The notes: generated by a model from the sequence alone, not told the origin. A stretch of DNA of 64,000 bases from Cymodocea nodosa (GCA_036874045.1 CM072336.1:7902501-7966500), one strand, 5' to 3'; counted from the first letter of the stretch, positions 1 to 11,975 are shown. Numbers and translations are program-made.

Positions 1-899
1 TTTCTAAACACCTTGTATAACATATTATATTGATATTATATTAAAGAGTTTTGGAAGAACAAAGTTAATTAAAAAGATTGTAAAATCAGCATAAATTATC
101 AACTATATATACAATCAATTTTTCTTACTTATATATATAAGATCACCAAAAATCTGTAATGACTTAATTTATCCTAAAGTTACTTATTTTATTACAAACA
201 ACATAACAATTTAATTCATGTTTGACAAGGCTAAATTAAAACACATGTTCAACTCTAAAATATAATGCAAACATTCTAAAAGTGATAGCCTAATAAGTAT
301 GAAAGTAATGTTAATAGTAAATGATTACACCTTTTGAAAGAATTTCAAAAAATGCATAGTCATTATGCAGCTTATTTCTAAAATTTTAAGATTTATTAAT
401 GATAATAAAAACCTCACAATGAGCTTTTTATATGAAGCTATTAATTTAATAAAAGAAGCAATATATAACTCAATACCATGAAATACAAAAACATTCTTTG
501 ATATTATCAATAATAGATGGTCCAATATGTTTCTTCATCCATTACATGAAACAATATGTTATGCTATTACTTACATATATGTCTATATTTATTTATCAAT
601 TTATCTTAAATATTTCTAATACAAAATATACTAATTATCCTTTTCTTGATAATTTAATATGTAACATTTTATTTAAATCCACAATTTTAATATAAAAATA
701 GGTCAATAGTCATATTGACTGCATCAATTCATTAAAGACTATTATTAATAAGATCAAGACAAATATTGAAACTCAAGTATAAGTCTTTAGTGAGATAAAA
801 AAAATTAAAAATCATTTAAAAGATTTTGAACACCTTAAAACTCTGTACTATAAATACTGAGTCATAGTAAGTATTAATATCTACTTATACTTTTTTTTA
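1..899. other. AT-rich intergenic stretch, no gene seen
   Basis: Very AT-rich DNA with only short chance open frames. I recognise no domain, RNA gene or clear repeat. It may be decayed upstream sequence of the hAT remnant that follows, but nothing in it shows this. Confidence 0.5.
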
Positions 900-1330
900 C
901 AACTAAATGGTGAACTATTTATAATATCGATGCTTCTAATTTGAGAAACATTACAATCAAAATATTTTGTTAAACTGACATTACTTTTAGTTGTAAAAGA
1001 AATTAAAGTATATTTATTTTAATTCATACAAAACAAAAGAACAAATTAAGACCAAAAAAATTAAATGACTTGGTCCTTGTCCATTACAACACGAGACTTT
1101 ATATAAAACATATAGTTAAAGAAGATGACCATGATAAATTAAATCCAATTGATATTGTCTTCATCTATAAAAATTTTAATGATGAGAACCCTATTGTAAA
1201 TTGAATGAAAGATAATGGTAAGTTTAATCTTAATAAAGAAGATGGAAAGCTAGAAGAGTATGTTATAGAACACTTAAATGTAAATGTTGAAATATACTTT
1301 AACTTCTTTAGAATCTCATAATATTAGTAG
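900..1330 (+). pseudogene. hAT transposase C-terminal remnant
   Basis: One frame from about 1,025 to 1,204 reads HTKQKNKLRPKKLNDLVLVH and then YNTRL. This is the stretch after the dimerisation region of plant hAT transposases, whose usual form is HTKxRN(R/K)L...RLNDLVFVxYNxRL. The sequence just upstream keeps only scattered similarity, with stops and frame changes, and the frame ends at a TGA near 1,202. No N-terminal half or terminal repeats are recognisable. It is therefore a broken fragment of a cut-and-paste DNA transposon with no likely function. The family assignment rests on the remembered motif, not on a search. Confidence 0.72.
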
Positions 1331-2589
1331 AAGTTCAAGTTTGGATTGTAATATAGACTCAAGCATTTGATCATGGTACTACGCTATTTCTAAATAATGA
1401 TAATGATAATGATAATAGTAATAATGGTACTAGTGAAAATATCTCTAAATTTAAAACTTAGACCACTTAGTCTATTTACGAAGGAAGATCAATTTTGTTA
1501 TATTATTTAAGATGAAGATCATAAAGTTAAATCCTCTCGTACATGTGATTATGATCCATTGTTATACTATTATATTAGAAGAATGTCAATATTTTATAAA
1601 AATACTTATAATACACAATAAGGGGCAAGAAAACAATTAAGTTCATTTTTATCACAAATCTATTAAAATTTACAAATGACTAATCCTCAATCATATTGGC
1701 AACCTCAAAGCAATGTTCTTACAATTATAATTTATATGATCACATGACCTTTTGATTACTACTTTAAGACTACATGTGCAAATCATTCATCATCAGTCAT
1801 CATTCATTAAATCAATATGGTAAAGGACATGAACATCAACGAAGAAAAGTCAATAGACTATCTTCCTTACATAATGAATCAAACTATAATCAGTTCTCAC
1901 GAGTAAGATATCTACATACTACTGAATAATGTATATAATAAATAGGCTATAAAATATTATAGAAAATATATCACATGGATGTTATAAAATAAATGTCATA
2001 TGGTGAGAACAATAAATACATTCTCAAATACTTTAAAATTATTGGACATAATAAGGATATGAATTATATAGATACAATTCATGACTCCCCTAAACATTCA
2101 ACATGGAATTAATTTTTATATAATATTATTGTTATTAAAATCATGTATGTCATTATAAGTTTTTTTTATTTATTTGTACATAATTTAAGAGTTGTTACAC
2201 ATGCAACTACTACATTTATATTTAATTAACAATTTATACAAGATAATTACGTAAAAAAATTATTTAATTTTTTTAATGTTTATCATAACTTCTTTTATCT
2301 TATTCTTAAGCTTTAAGTTGAAATTTTAAGTTTTTTAGCCATTTTCATAAAAATATTGTATTTCCATCAATATGATCTTCAATCCTCAATACGTTTTCTT
2401 TTTCTATAGAATCAATCTTTGATATGATACCAACATTTGAATCCTTAGTTACAACATTGTCAATGACTAAGTCATGACCACTCTTAACTCCATTTGGTCA
2501 TGATTGTAGTCATGGTGGATATTTTGGATAGGGTGCCCTTAATGCTAACATTAAAAGAAGATTGTCACCAATTAAAGAGATGTTGGGAG
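1331..2589. other. AT-rich stretch, no gene seen
   Basis: Contains a short ATAATG-type run near 1,393-1,420 and otherwise featureless AT-rich sequence. It may be further hAT or copia debris, but no conserved motif could be read. Confidence 0.45.
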
Positions 2590-2870
2590 AAATTTGACTA
2601 GTTGCAATGGACAAATGCAAGAATTAAGTCAACACCTACAACAATTATAGCAAAGCAAACTATTACCATCTCTTAAGCTAATCATAAGAGGCTCCTTCAA
2701 CTACAACTACAAGCTTCTAATAACAAGGCCACTACCTCTTATGCTTTCACTTCAAGTACAAGTGAATTATTAGCCTTTAGTAATAGTTCCTAGATCATAA
2801 ATTCAAGAGCCTTTTCGCATATATTAGGTATACATGACATCACCTATTTATTACACTTTCTTGCTATTGA
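2590..2870 (+). mobile_element. Possible copia gag/protease-junction fragment
   Basis: Around 2,770-2,830 the plus strand reads roughly SNSS*IINSRAFSHILG. This resembles the WIIDSGAxxHMTG protease active-site region of Ty1/copia polyproteins, with the W replaced by a stop and the DSG changed to NSR. A Ser/Thr-rich, Gln-rich segment precedes it, as in copia gag tails. It runs abruptly into a minus-strand copia piece, so at least one rearrangement or nested insertion lies near 2,870. Weak evidence. Confidence 0.4.
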
Positions 2871-2899
2871 GTAATTAAGGATTTCATTACTAATTATAA

Positions 2900-4860
2900 T
2901 GATTACACAATATGTATACAAGAGACATTTACATAAAACCCCCTCAATAATACAAATATGCCACTAATTCTCACACTCCTCCTCAAATTAAAACATAGAT
3001 ATCTAACATGCCCAACTTGCTACAAAAGTTTTGAAAGTCCTTTACACTCAACCCCTTAGTAAATATGTCCACTAGTTGCTCTAATGATGGAGTGTACAAA
3101 GTAGACACAATTCCCTCTATTACCAAATTTCAAATAAAATGGCAATCTACTTCAATGTGTTTTATTTTATTATGAAAAGTTGAGTTGCTAGCAATATATA
3201 TTGTTATTTAGTTATCATAGTGCATTTCTATAGGAGTGGATATGGGAAATCCTAACCTAGTAAGAAAATGTTTTATCTACATCATTTCACACCTAGTTTG
3301 GTTCAAAGATCTATATTTTGCTTCTATACTGAAAAAAGAGATAATTTTCTACTTCTTACTATGTCATGTCACTAAATTACCTTCAACATAGGTGCAATAA
3401 CCAAAGGTTGAATTTCAATCACCTTGATCTCTAGCATAATCAAAATCAAAAAAGGCTTCAATCTAAAGGTGACCATCGTTCTTGTATACTAAACCTTTAC
3501 CAAGGATACTCTTGACTTAGGTAAGAACTTGAGTGACCCCTTTCTAAAGGACTTCCCTCGATTGCTACATAAACTATGAAAGAAACCTTACAACAAAGGC
3601 AATGCCTATGTGAATAACTATTAGATATATCAGTTTCCTAATAAGTCCCTTGTACCTATCTAGATTTTCTAATAATGTAAATGCATTATCCTAGAAAATA
3701 GGGTTTAATTCAATCGAAGCACTTTCCAATTTACATCCCATAAGACTTGTTTCCTACAACGGGTCTAATGCATACTTCCTTTAAGAAAGAAATATCTTAC
3801 GTTTAGTGGCAAAGTGTGCCACAAAATATACCTTTATTTTTGCTATATCCAAAGAATCACTACCTATAACAATGATATCATCTACATAGACTACAATAAT
3901 AATGTCTAATTATTGTGTGTCGTAAGAAAATGGAATAATCTATTTGGCATCACTTGCAAACACCTTGAATTACCACATCATTGAACATTAGAAACCAAGC
4001 TCATAGACTTTGCTTGAGTCCATAAATAACTTTTTTAAGATGACATACTATAGTCTATCAACACATGCTCTTGTCAAATCACCATACAAAAAGGTATTCT
4101 TAACATCTAACTAATGCATCTCCTAGGATAAATTGATACCTAATGAAAAAAACACCCTAATAGAGTTAAGACAAACGACTAGTGAGAAGGTTTCTTCATA
4201 GTTGACCTTATAGGTTTAATAATTGACACACTCATAGGTTTATCAGTTGAAGATGCAATAAGTAGCAATTGAGTATTCCTAGGTTTATCAATTTTTTTCT
4301 AATTTTCCTAGGTTTAACAAATTTTTCTAACATTTCTCTAACGGATGGTTCATGCAGCTACAATGTTCGCTAGGTGGAAAATGACCACATCCTCTTTTAC
4401 CACCTTGATTGTTTGTACTCCAACCATTGGCTCAAGCAATCATTACTTAATGATCAAAATCAATACTACAAGTTGGAGGAGAGATCTTCATAACTTTAAA
4501 GAAGGTCAACCACAAGTCTAGAATCTAATCTCCCCACAAAATCTAAGTCTAAAACTTGTCTTTAAGGTCTCAATTCAAACTGTGAAGAAAGGCAGTAAAG
4601 ATTAGTTCATCTCAATACTGATGCAAGGTTTCGAGGTCACATATCAGTGGCTAAAGTGTTTCAAGTTCATTTGCCAATACCCAAAAGTCTACACAATGTT
4701 GCTAAATAGGACATTCTCCTTGGCAAATGGTGAAAAGTTATCCACACAACTTAAATACACAAGAGATGTTATTTTCATATCCATAAGTCAACGCAAATTA
4801 TCCCACATCTTTTTGATAGGTGTTATCATGGTCATACTCCTAATAATAGAATGTTAGGAT
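2900..4860 (-). mobile_element. Internally deleted Ty1/copia retrotransposon remnant
   Basis: Read on the minus strand from 4,860 down, there is first a gag (UBN2-like) segment to about 4,440. Reverse transcriptase follows: EETFSLVVCLNSIRV near 4,170-4,210, then LDVKNTFLYGDL near 4,070-4,120, then the catalytic YVDDIIVIGSDS near 3,860-3,900. RNase H comes last: IKHIEVDCHFI near 3,150, and LVDIFTKGLSVKDFQNF then CSKLGMLDIYV near 2,995-3,080. The order gag-RT-RNase H is right for copia, but protease and integrase are missing between gag and RT, so an internal deletion has occurred. Many stops show it is dead. LTRs could not be bounded. Confidence 0.85.
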
Positions 4861-5740
4861 CGAATGACACACTAGAGGGAGGTGAATAATGTCCTAGATG
4901 GTTTTAATTGCTTTTAAAAATTCGGAAGCAGTTAACACTAATTAAAATAATTCAAAAACAATAAGTAAAATAGGAACTAAAGAATACAAAAAATTTTATA
5001 ATGATTCCCCAAACGTATAGTCCACTCCTCAAGGCATCAACCTTGAGAATTCACTAAATGTTTTTAAGGCTAAGTACAAATTTTAGACAAGTTACTTTTA
5101 CAAGCTAAACAATAACCTTTACAAGTGTTATTTTTCTTGGGCTCAACAATAAACCTCACAAATGTTGTTTTTCAAGCTAAACAACAATATTACACAAAAC
5201 ATCAACTTTATATACTCAAGACCCTAATCTTAAGCAAGTGAAGTCTCCCATTTCACTCTCTTCATTAAGGCCTCAACCTTATGAAGGTTTACTCACAACA
5301 TCCTTATGAGTTAGGATTTTTCAAAGATTTATAAAAAGAGTTTAGCACAAAAGTTAATGACTCAAAATGATTAAAATGCATTACATAAAAACTCCTGTTT
5401 GAAAATTGATTACTAAAGTTTTAGGAGAATTCCAGATCAATCTGCAAGACTGGATCTTCAGTAGTTGTTGTAGAGAAATCTTTCAAATCTTCAGTAGTTT
5501 GCAGAATGTGAAAATCTTTTTCTCCTTTCGTGTGTTCTGTATCTTTTTTCTGTAAATCTATTTTTTATTCTTCTCTAAAAAATTCATAATTTTGAAAGGA
5601 ATTTAAATTTGTTAAATTTCTTGTGTGTCAATCCATTTCTAATTGTGATTAATAATCATCAAATCAGATCTACAATCAAAAAGATATTTTGCCAAAACAG
5701 TAAAATAACATATAACAATAGTAGAAATCTCAAGTTCAAA
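4861..5740. other. Transposon-derived flank, no ORF
   Basis: Starts with GATCGAATGACACACTAGAG and continues as low-complexity sequence with repeated ACAAGTT and AAACAA-type phrases (about 5,060-5,200). Phrases of this kind occur in plant retrotransposon terminal regions, so this may be an LTR of the element to the right. I cannot place its ends. Confidence 0.35.
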
Positions 5741-6310
5741 ATCATTGGATACTTTTAGAAAAATCAAAACATTTCAGTTGAAACCTTCCAATGCTTAAAA
5801 GCATTTCGGATAATTTCAAACAAAACTTATCGAGAGACAAACTTAAGTTATGCGGTAAAAACATCACATGTGTTATAAATAGTAGCATAAAACATTTATA
5901 CGAGAATAAAAAATATCCAACAGTTCAAATGATATTTCAGATACTTTCAACATGAAACATTCTGATGCTTAAAAGCATTTCTGATAATTTCAAACGAACC
6001 TTTTGATGGACAAACTTAAGTTGTATGTTCAAATTAAAGCACATGTCCTTTTATAAACATTAGCAAAAAATATTTAATAAGTCTTTAAAATAAAACTATC
6101 CAATAGTAAAATAGTAATTCGGATACTTTCAAAATGAAACCTTCTAAAACTTAAAGCTTTTCGGATACTTTCATTGAAACCTTTCGAATGACAACTTAAG
6201 TTCTACATTAAGATCAAAACACGTGTCATTTTGGAAACAGTAAGCGAAATATTCTTTAAAATGTTTAAAATGAAACTGTTCGGTACATAAAATGAAATCT
6301 TCTAAAACAT
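5741..6310. repeat. Degenerate tandem repeat, period about 175-180 bp
   Basis: At least three units follow each other. Each contains a phrase like CATTTCGGATAATTTCAAAC, then a GACAAACTTAAGTT box, then an ACATGT/ACGTGT box. The ACTTAAG core falls at 5,841, 6,014 and 6,194 (spacings 173 and 180). Partial units with GAAACCTTC and TTTCGGATACTTTCA continue to about 6,540. Similar GAAAC/TTTCGA phrases reappear at 8,790-9,010 on the far side of the neighbouring pseudogene, suggesting both blocks belong to one element. Confidence 0.75.
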
Positions 6311-6838
6311 ATCATATTTCAGATACTTTCAAAACTCAAATCATTCCAAACAAATAAATTTGAAACTCACCAATAGTTAAAAGATTTTCAGATACTTTCA
6401 AATGAAACCCTCCGAAAACATAATGTAAAAATGAAATTGTCCGATTTACTTGGATTTTCAGTGACTTTCAGTAAAACTCACTAATAATGTACCTAACAAG
6501 AATTGAAACCTTTCGAAACCTATTTTCGAAGGTTTACTGAATAAAACTAGTTAGGCAATCACAAATAAATTAAAATAAGTGCTAACAACATTTGATTTAA
6601 TATTAAGCACTCAATTTTTCATCATCAAAATTAAACATCTAAATAATAAACTAACAATCTTCTCCTTTTTGATAATGAAAAAACATTCAATATATATATT
6701 CTCCCCTTTTCTCATAATTAAAAAGTGTATAGCAAGGTAGAAAACAATCAAAGCAGTGTAAAATCAATATTTTATTTCAATAGAAAGAATGTGTACATTA
6801 TGTATGAAATGTCATAAATTCAAATAATTTTACAAAAT

Positions 6839-8320
6839 CTATTTATTAATAGCCAGTCGATTCAGTAGATCTTGAATAATAACATCTTTCTCACTTAAAT
6901 TTTGTTCCAAATGAGCAACCTATTCTAATAACATTTTATTATGCTAAAATAGAAGTTCATTCTGATGTAAGAGAATAATTGTATTGTCAATTGATTGAAA
7001 AGTAGAATCCTTTGCTTGGTTAGACGACTTAGCAACAAAAAGAATCTGAAGTTCAACAAGTGGAATAGGCTTAGGAACTTCTGTAAAATCTATTAAGAAC
7101 ATTCTCTGTAGATCTTTTAATTTTAAGTATTTGGTCCTTATAGATTTGAGAGTTTTTCAAGACAAATCAAAGTATCTAACCATCAAATTAAATATTCAAT
7201 CTTCATAGAACATAAAATTCTGTAGATGAGCAATCACCACTTTTGCCTAGTTAATTTTAATACCAACCATCACAACATAAATGGTTTGGTATACTTTTCT
7301 TTCCAATTCATCTATATGACCTTTCTTCTAAAAAATTGAATAAGTTAATATAGTAGCTATCATTTGAGCCATACCATGAAAATCAACTTGCTTCACAAGT
7401 TTAAATTTCCTATCTTGAGATTTGCTAATGAGTTGATTCATCTCTTTCTCTTTCCATCCCAAGTCTAAAGTGGAAAGTGAGATATCAATTCCAGTGCATC
7501 ATAGTTCAAACAATCTCTGTAGAAATTCTTCATCAATTCCGATGATCTGATTCTCCAAGTGTAAACGGAGAAAGTTTGGATAAATCTCAAGATTAACATA
7601 AAACAAAGGAATTAGGTCTTCAAAAACTAAAAGTTCAGAGGTTGTAACTATAAGACCTAAAAGTCTTTGAAATTTAAGCAGACTTTGAATGGTATCTATA
7701 CCCTTAAAATCAACAAGTTTGCAATAGGAAATGTTCATCTTCTTATATTTATTGTAAAATAAATCTCAACTGAAGTTGATGTGAAAAAATATTCATCTAA
7801 AGGGATTTTAACAAATTTCTTTGATTGAACCTCCTTAAAAGTATATTGTTCAGTCTCTATAGGTGGAGGAATATCTTCAAGTAGTGGATGAACATCTGTA
7901 GAGACAGAATCTTCACAAAATCCTTTAATTAATTGTTCAGTATGAAAAAAAGGAATGAGATAAAATTTTGAAACAAAAGAAATAGATTGCTCTTTGGAAG
8001 GACTGGGAAGAGTGACAGGAGGTACTGCTTTATTTGCAAAATCATGCTTGGAAGGACTAGCAAGAGGAGGAGAAGGTACAAGATCTGAACTTCTTTTCAA
8101 AAATTTTAGGTGAGTTTCTTCTCTTAGTATACATCATTCGAACTCTCTGAGTAAAAGCCAAATTTATTTTGATATCAGGAGAATTCATGATGAGCTAACT
8201 AGAACCAAGAGCAATCTAATTTGCTACTCTAGTAGTAATTTCAAGAATATCAAAATAAGATCTTCTAGCAATATGCTTGAATTCAACACCCTTCTTTGGC
8301 AAAAAAAATTTAATATCAGC
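6839..8320 (-). pseudogene. Retrotransposon extra ORF remnant (envelope-like / putative plant transposon protein)
   Basis: Reading on the minus strand from about 8,320, an interrupted protein can be followed for over 450 codons to a stop at 6,839. It begins with a segment including KKGVEFKHIARRSYFDIL. A Pro/Ser-rich stretch (LVPSPPLASPSK) follows at the start of the open piece 8,100-7,735. Then comes DLIPLFYVNLEIYPNFLRLH in the piece 7,738-7,499, and finally a coiled-coil-like tail rich in Leu, Glu and Asn. The FYxNL...IxLDExxLxxLL pattern is what I recall for the 'putative plant transposon protein' or envelope-like ORF that follows pol in Sirevirus-type copia elements. Function is not established in the family. 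Frameshifts and several TAG/TGA codons make it a pseudogene. No pol gene lies upstream on the same strand. Confidence 0.6.
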
Positions 8321-9735
8321 AATGTTTTACCTTTGTCTTCCATCTCAGGTTGAGTGTGGTAATAGGAAGGTTTGAATAGTTCATTAACTTTAATTCCAAG
8401 TTGCTAACACAACTTGTTCTTTAAAGCTTCTCTACTCCTCAAAGTAATTTATCTGGTAATTTTAGGGTCATTTCTAAAGCCAATTTCTCAATTTCCCTAG
8501 TACTAAGATTATTTGACAAAAAATGTATAATATATGCCTCATACACAACTCGAAACTAAGGTTCTAAAGAGTTGATTTTGACTAAAAAAATCTCTTCATT
8601 GTTAGAAGAAGAATCCTTAGAAACCCTAGGTTTAACAGAACCAGTCCAAGTATGCTTAGCAAACTTTTTAGACAACCATCAGTTCTTTGTCCTATATGGA
8701 GAGTCCAGAAAATCAATATGGAAGAGCCATGAAAGGAAGTTGGAGGTGACGCGAAAGAACTAGAGAAGGGTTTGAAGATCAGAAGGATTGGGCAAAATGA
8801 AATTTGAAACCCTCCGAAGACACATATAGTTCGAATGATTCCAAAAACGGTGGGTTTCAAAAACAAACCTACCAAAAAGCAAGCAAAATCAAAATGTTTC
8901 AGTGAAACATTTCGACAAGAACTTAAAGTCCAAAAGATGAAGTCTACCGAAACTAAAAGGATTTCGAAATGTTTCAATGAAATGTTCTAAAATACTTCTA
9001 ATTCTAATTGAAACTCTCTGAAGGCTATTTAAAAATAATCCAATAATATGTGCAGTCAAAATTTCAGACAATCTAATAGAAAATGATGCTTCCCCTAAAT
9101 ATGTGTTTTCAGCTTGAAAGTAATAATCATTTAAAAATCAAGAATATCATAAAATTAATAAACTCTCCTTATTTAAATGGTCAACAAAAACTGAAACTCT
9201 GTAAAATCAATAGATATTGAAAATTAATTCAATACAGGGCATGATATTCTGTAAATAAGTATGCCTTTTTAAAAAAAAAATTAGATAAGGTTACTAAAGA
9301 TTTCAAGTTCCCACATTTAGTTTAAATTGCACAATTCACTTATCATAAAGACTTAATCCTAGATTTCACCTCATTAACCTTAATAACCAGTTTTCATAAA
9401 CTTTAATGCTATAACTTAAAGTTTTTAAAATAGAAAATTCAGAATCATCTAATATGCTTTCTCCAACTAATTTTAGATTTCCATAAAGCAATCTCAAGGT
9501 ATATTTTTCCTTTTGTTGGTTAAGTGGGGACTGAATAGCTGTCAAAGAGACCTCTATTGACTAACATCAGCTCTTCCTAGGAAGGCTTATCAACAATGGC
9601 ATCTAGATAAATTAAAGGTTCCTTCTGAAACTCCTTAATCATTATCCTGTACTTTGTTTTTTCTCCTCCTTGATTGGGTCCCTACCCCATGATAGATCAG
9701 GGTTTTCATAATAAAAAAAAAAAAGTTTAGTTGAT
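8321..9735. other. Transposon flank with GAAAC-type repeats and a poly(A) tract
   Basis: Open frames here (for example minus 8,977-8,582) show no recognisable domain. 8,790-9,010 repeats phrases such as GTTTCAGTGAAACATTTCGA found also at 5.7-6.5 kb. Near 9,540-9,725 the sequence resembles a LINE 3' tail: a GGGTCCCTACCCCATG phrase followed within 50 bases by an A12 run (about 9,711-9,724). No other gene is seen. Confidence 0.45.
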
Positions 9736-9739
9736 AGAC

Positions 9740-10250
9740 ACAAAGCACATTAGCGCATGGCTTGATTACAACCAAACATTCTCACCTATGGCTAGACTTA
9801 ATAAAGGTTCTTTCATTTGTATCTAATTAGCATTGGTCCCTACACCAACTAGAAGTGAAAAATATCTTCCTTTATAGTGATTTGTCTAAACAAGTATATA
9901 TGAAGTAACCTCTAACTTACATTGCTTAAGGAGAGAACCATGTGTATCTGCTTAGAAAGGAAATCTATAAGTTGAAACAAAGTCAAAGAGTATGGTTTCA
10001 CATGTTCAATAATGTGATGAATTGTGGCTTCCAATAGTGTTCAATTGATCATTCTGTTTGTATTAAAAAGGTCAAGCAGATTACATTTATTTGGCATTAT
10101 ATGTTGATGACTCTTCTTTACAAGAGATGATGTTCTAGATATTGAGGCAACCAAACTCTCTCTCTAAGTATTTTGTCACCAAAGATATAGGAAAATCTAA
10201 ATCAAGGATTCAAATATTGGTATTGTATTGAGGATCGATCCTTCAAAAAA
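9740..10250 (+). mobile_element. Ty1/copia reverse transcriptase, 5' part of a split element
   Basis: The plus strand reads DYNQTFSPMARLN at about 9,762-9,803 (compare the copia RT motif DYxETFSPVAxL). Further on it reads LALYVDDSS at about 10,090-10,115, which holds the YVDD catalytic core, and then LSKYFVTKDIGK near 10,160-10,195. Stops and frame changes abound, so it is non-functional. The next copia motif in order, the ARSKxGxxxxQRKYALDLL region, is missing here but appears at 12.45 kb. This piece and 12,455-13,290 are therefore best read as one element split by an insertion. Confidence 0.8.
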
Positions 10251-10587
10251 AGAAAATGTATTAATAATCAAGGATTATGTCGCTGTAAATGCAACACTTT
10301 TGTGGAAACAACTAAAAAACTCTAAATTTCAACTTGAAAGTCAAAGATAAGATAAAATAAACTATGATAAATATATAAAAACACCAAAATAAATCTTCTA
10401 ACCAATTATCACATAAAATATCAATTAGATAGAGATATAATAGTTGCATGCAAGAGAAAAGTCTTAAATCATATAGAAATAACTGAAAAAAACTGATAAT
10501 GACAAATAATTAAAAATTCAAGTTACATTTCAATAAAATCCAAGTTTAATTAAATATAATCCAAGTTATAATTTAATATATTTCAGA
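10251..10587. repeat. AT-rich degenerate short repeat array, left of the LINE
   Basis: About 10,500-10,600 consists of phrases like AAGTTACATTTCAATAAAAT and AAGTTATAATTTAATATA repeated with a period near 25-30 bp. The same phrases resume right after the LINE at 11,334-11,430 (AAGTTACATTTTAATACATT). The LINE inserted into this array. Confidence 0.6.
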
Positions 10588-11333
10588 TTATATTTTAATA
10601 ACTAGTGTGAATGCAAGTGTTTGGAGTTTATAGCTGCACATAGATTGAAGGACAAGCTGGTGGGAACAACCCCTAAAATGGATTAAGTGGATAAAACCTA
10701 GTCTATGTCCATTCAAGTTGAACATGTATGGTGCTTGTAATAGGCATGGCTTGTCAGCATGCAGTGGCATCCTTCAGAATGATGCAAGGGAGAAGATTTT
10801 TGCTTTTGGCAGCTCCTATGGTCAAAATGACGTCCTATTTGTGGAGGCAAGTGCATTATTTCAGGGCCTGCAATTATGTACTCAACATGGTATTCCGCCA
10901 AGTAAGCTTGAGATAGAAATGTATTCTTTTATTTTATATAAGGCTCTCACCACTAATGAATGTCCGTTGGTAGTTAATAGGTAAGTCTAGTATAACATCT
11001 TGTCTTTTATTAGAGAGATTTACAGCATCCAACAATATATAGTGAAAGAAATTCTTTGGTGGACTATGTGGCTAAATTAGATCTTAATAGGAACTCAAAC
11101 ACCATGTACAAGAGTTAACTACAGGCCCCAAGTTACACTAAGGGGCAATTTAAGTATTGATTGTCATGGCATTCCAAGTTATAGACTTCAACGAGTGGCT
11201 TTTGTTTAGTCTCTGTCCTTAGCAGGTGGAGTTATGCTCTAGTCCCCTCCACTCTTGTATCTCCCTTTTATTTTGGGTCCTCGCCTCACAAATGGATGGG
11301 AGATTTTCTTTTTAAAAAATTTATATTTTAATA
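10588..11333 (+). mobile_element. 5'-truncated LINE with RNase H domain and 13-bp target-site duplication
   Basis: The body 10,601-11,320 is flanked by perfect copies of TTATATTTTAATA (10,588-10,600 and 11,321-11,333). It encodes an RVT_3-type RNase H: PFKLNMYGACN at about 10,708-10,740, SGILQNDAREKIFAFGSSYG at about 10,757-10,816, and VEASALFQGLQLCTQHGI to about 10,900. SLVDYVAKLDLN follows near 11,055-11,090 after a stop, matching the usual NxxADxLAKL end of this domain. The 3' tail holds TTTATTTTGGGTCCTCGCC and ends TTTTTAAAAAA at the duplication. Target-primed integration of a plant L1-type LINE explains all of this. It lies inside the split copia element. Confidence 0.85.
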
Positions 11334-11507
11334 GAAACTAAGTTACATTTTAATACATTAGGTTAGATTTCAATAGACAGTTCAATATTTATTAAGATAC
11401 ATTTAAATAGAATTTAAGTTACAATTCATATGTGAAACACAAATTAATAAGATTAAACATGGTATTAAAGAATTTTCATAATGTTTATAATTAAAAATAT
11501 TATCGAC

Positions 11508-11975
11508 CATAATATTTTTATTCCTATAATGTAATTAATATCTTTTAAAAAATTCTCATGTGAATTAATTAAAAAAATAGAAAATAAAGTTTGTGAGAAT
11601 AGAATAGATAGGTAGAAGAGAAATTTTATTCATAAGCAAACATAATTTTAAAAAAATAAAACAATATTAGGACTTTTTGTGATTTTTTTAATACTGCCAT
11701 CATTTTTATGTAATAAATTTTTTTCATTTTTCTACTCTTTTCCTTTCTCTTTTTTTTCTTTCCCTCTCTATAATCTCCATAATTAAAAATTTTATTGATT
11801 ATAAGATTTTAAAGTAAATCATAAATTTTTTATTCCTATAATGTAGTTACCATCTTTTTAAAAATCTCATGTGAATTAATTTAAAAAATAGAAAATAAAG
11901 TTTGCGAGAATACAAAAGGTAGGTAAAAAAAATTGTTATTTATAAGCAAATGTAATATTTTTAAAAAAACAAAAA
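11508..11975. repeat. Direct repeat of about 160 bp, two copies
   Basis: Copy 1 (about 11,508-11,665) and copy 2 (about 11,815-11,975) share TTTTTATTCCTATAATGTA, then CTCATGTGAATTAATT, AATAGAAAATAAAGTTTG and CATAAGCAAA-type phrases in the same order, with point differences. A weaker third copy with GTGAGAATACAAG and ATTCATAAACAAACATAA lies at about 13,805-13,862. The spacing of about 305 bp and the pyrimidine-rich DNA after copy 2 suggest terminal repeats of a small element, but ends with TG...CA were not fixed. Confidence 0.65.

Noticed and set aside
8582-8977. 131-codon minus-strand frame as a gene
   Set aside because: Hydrophobic, low-complexity sequence within a transposon flank, overlapping another frame, with no domain and no codon signature.
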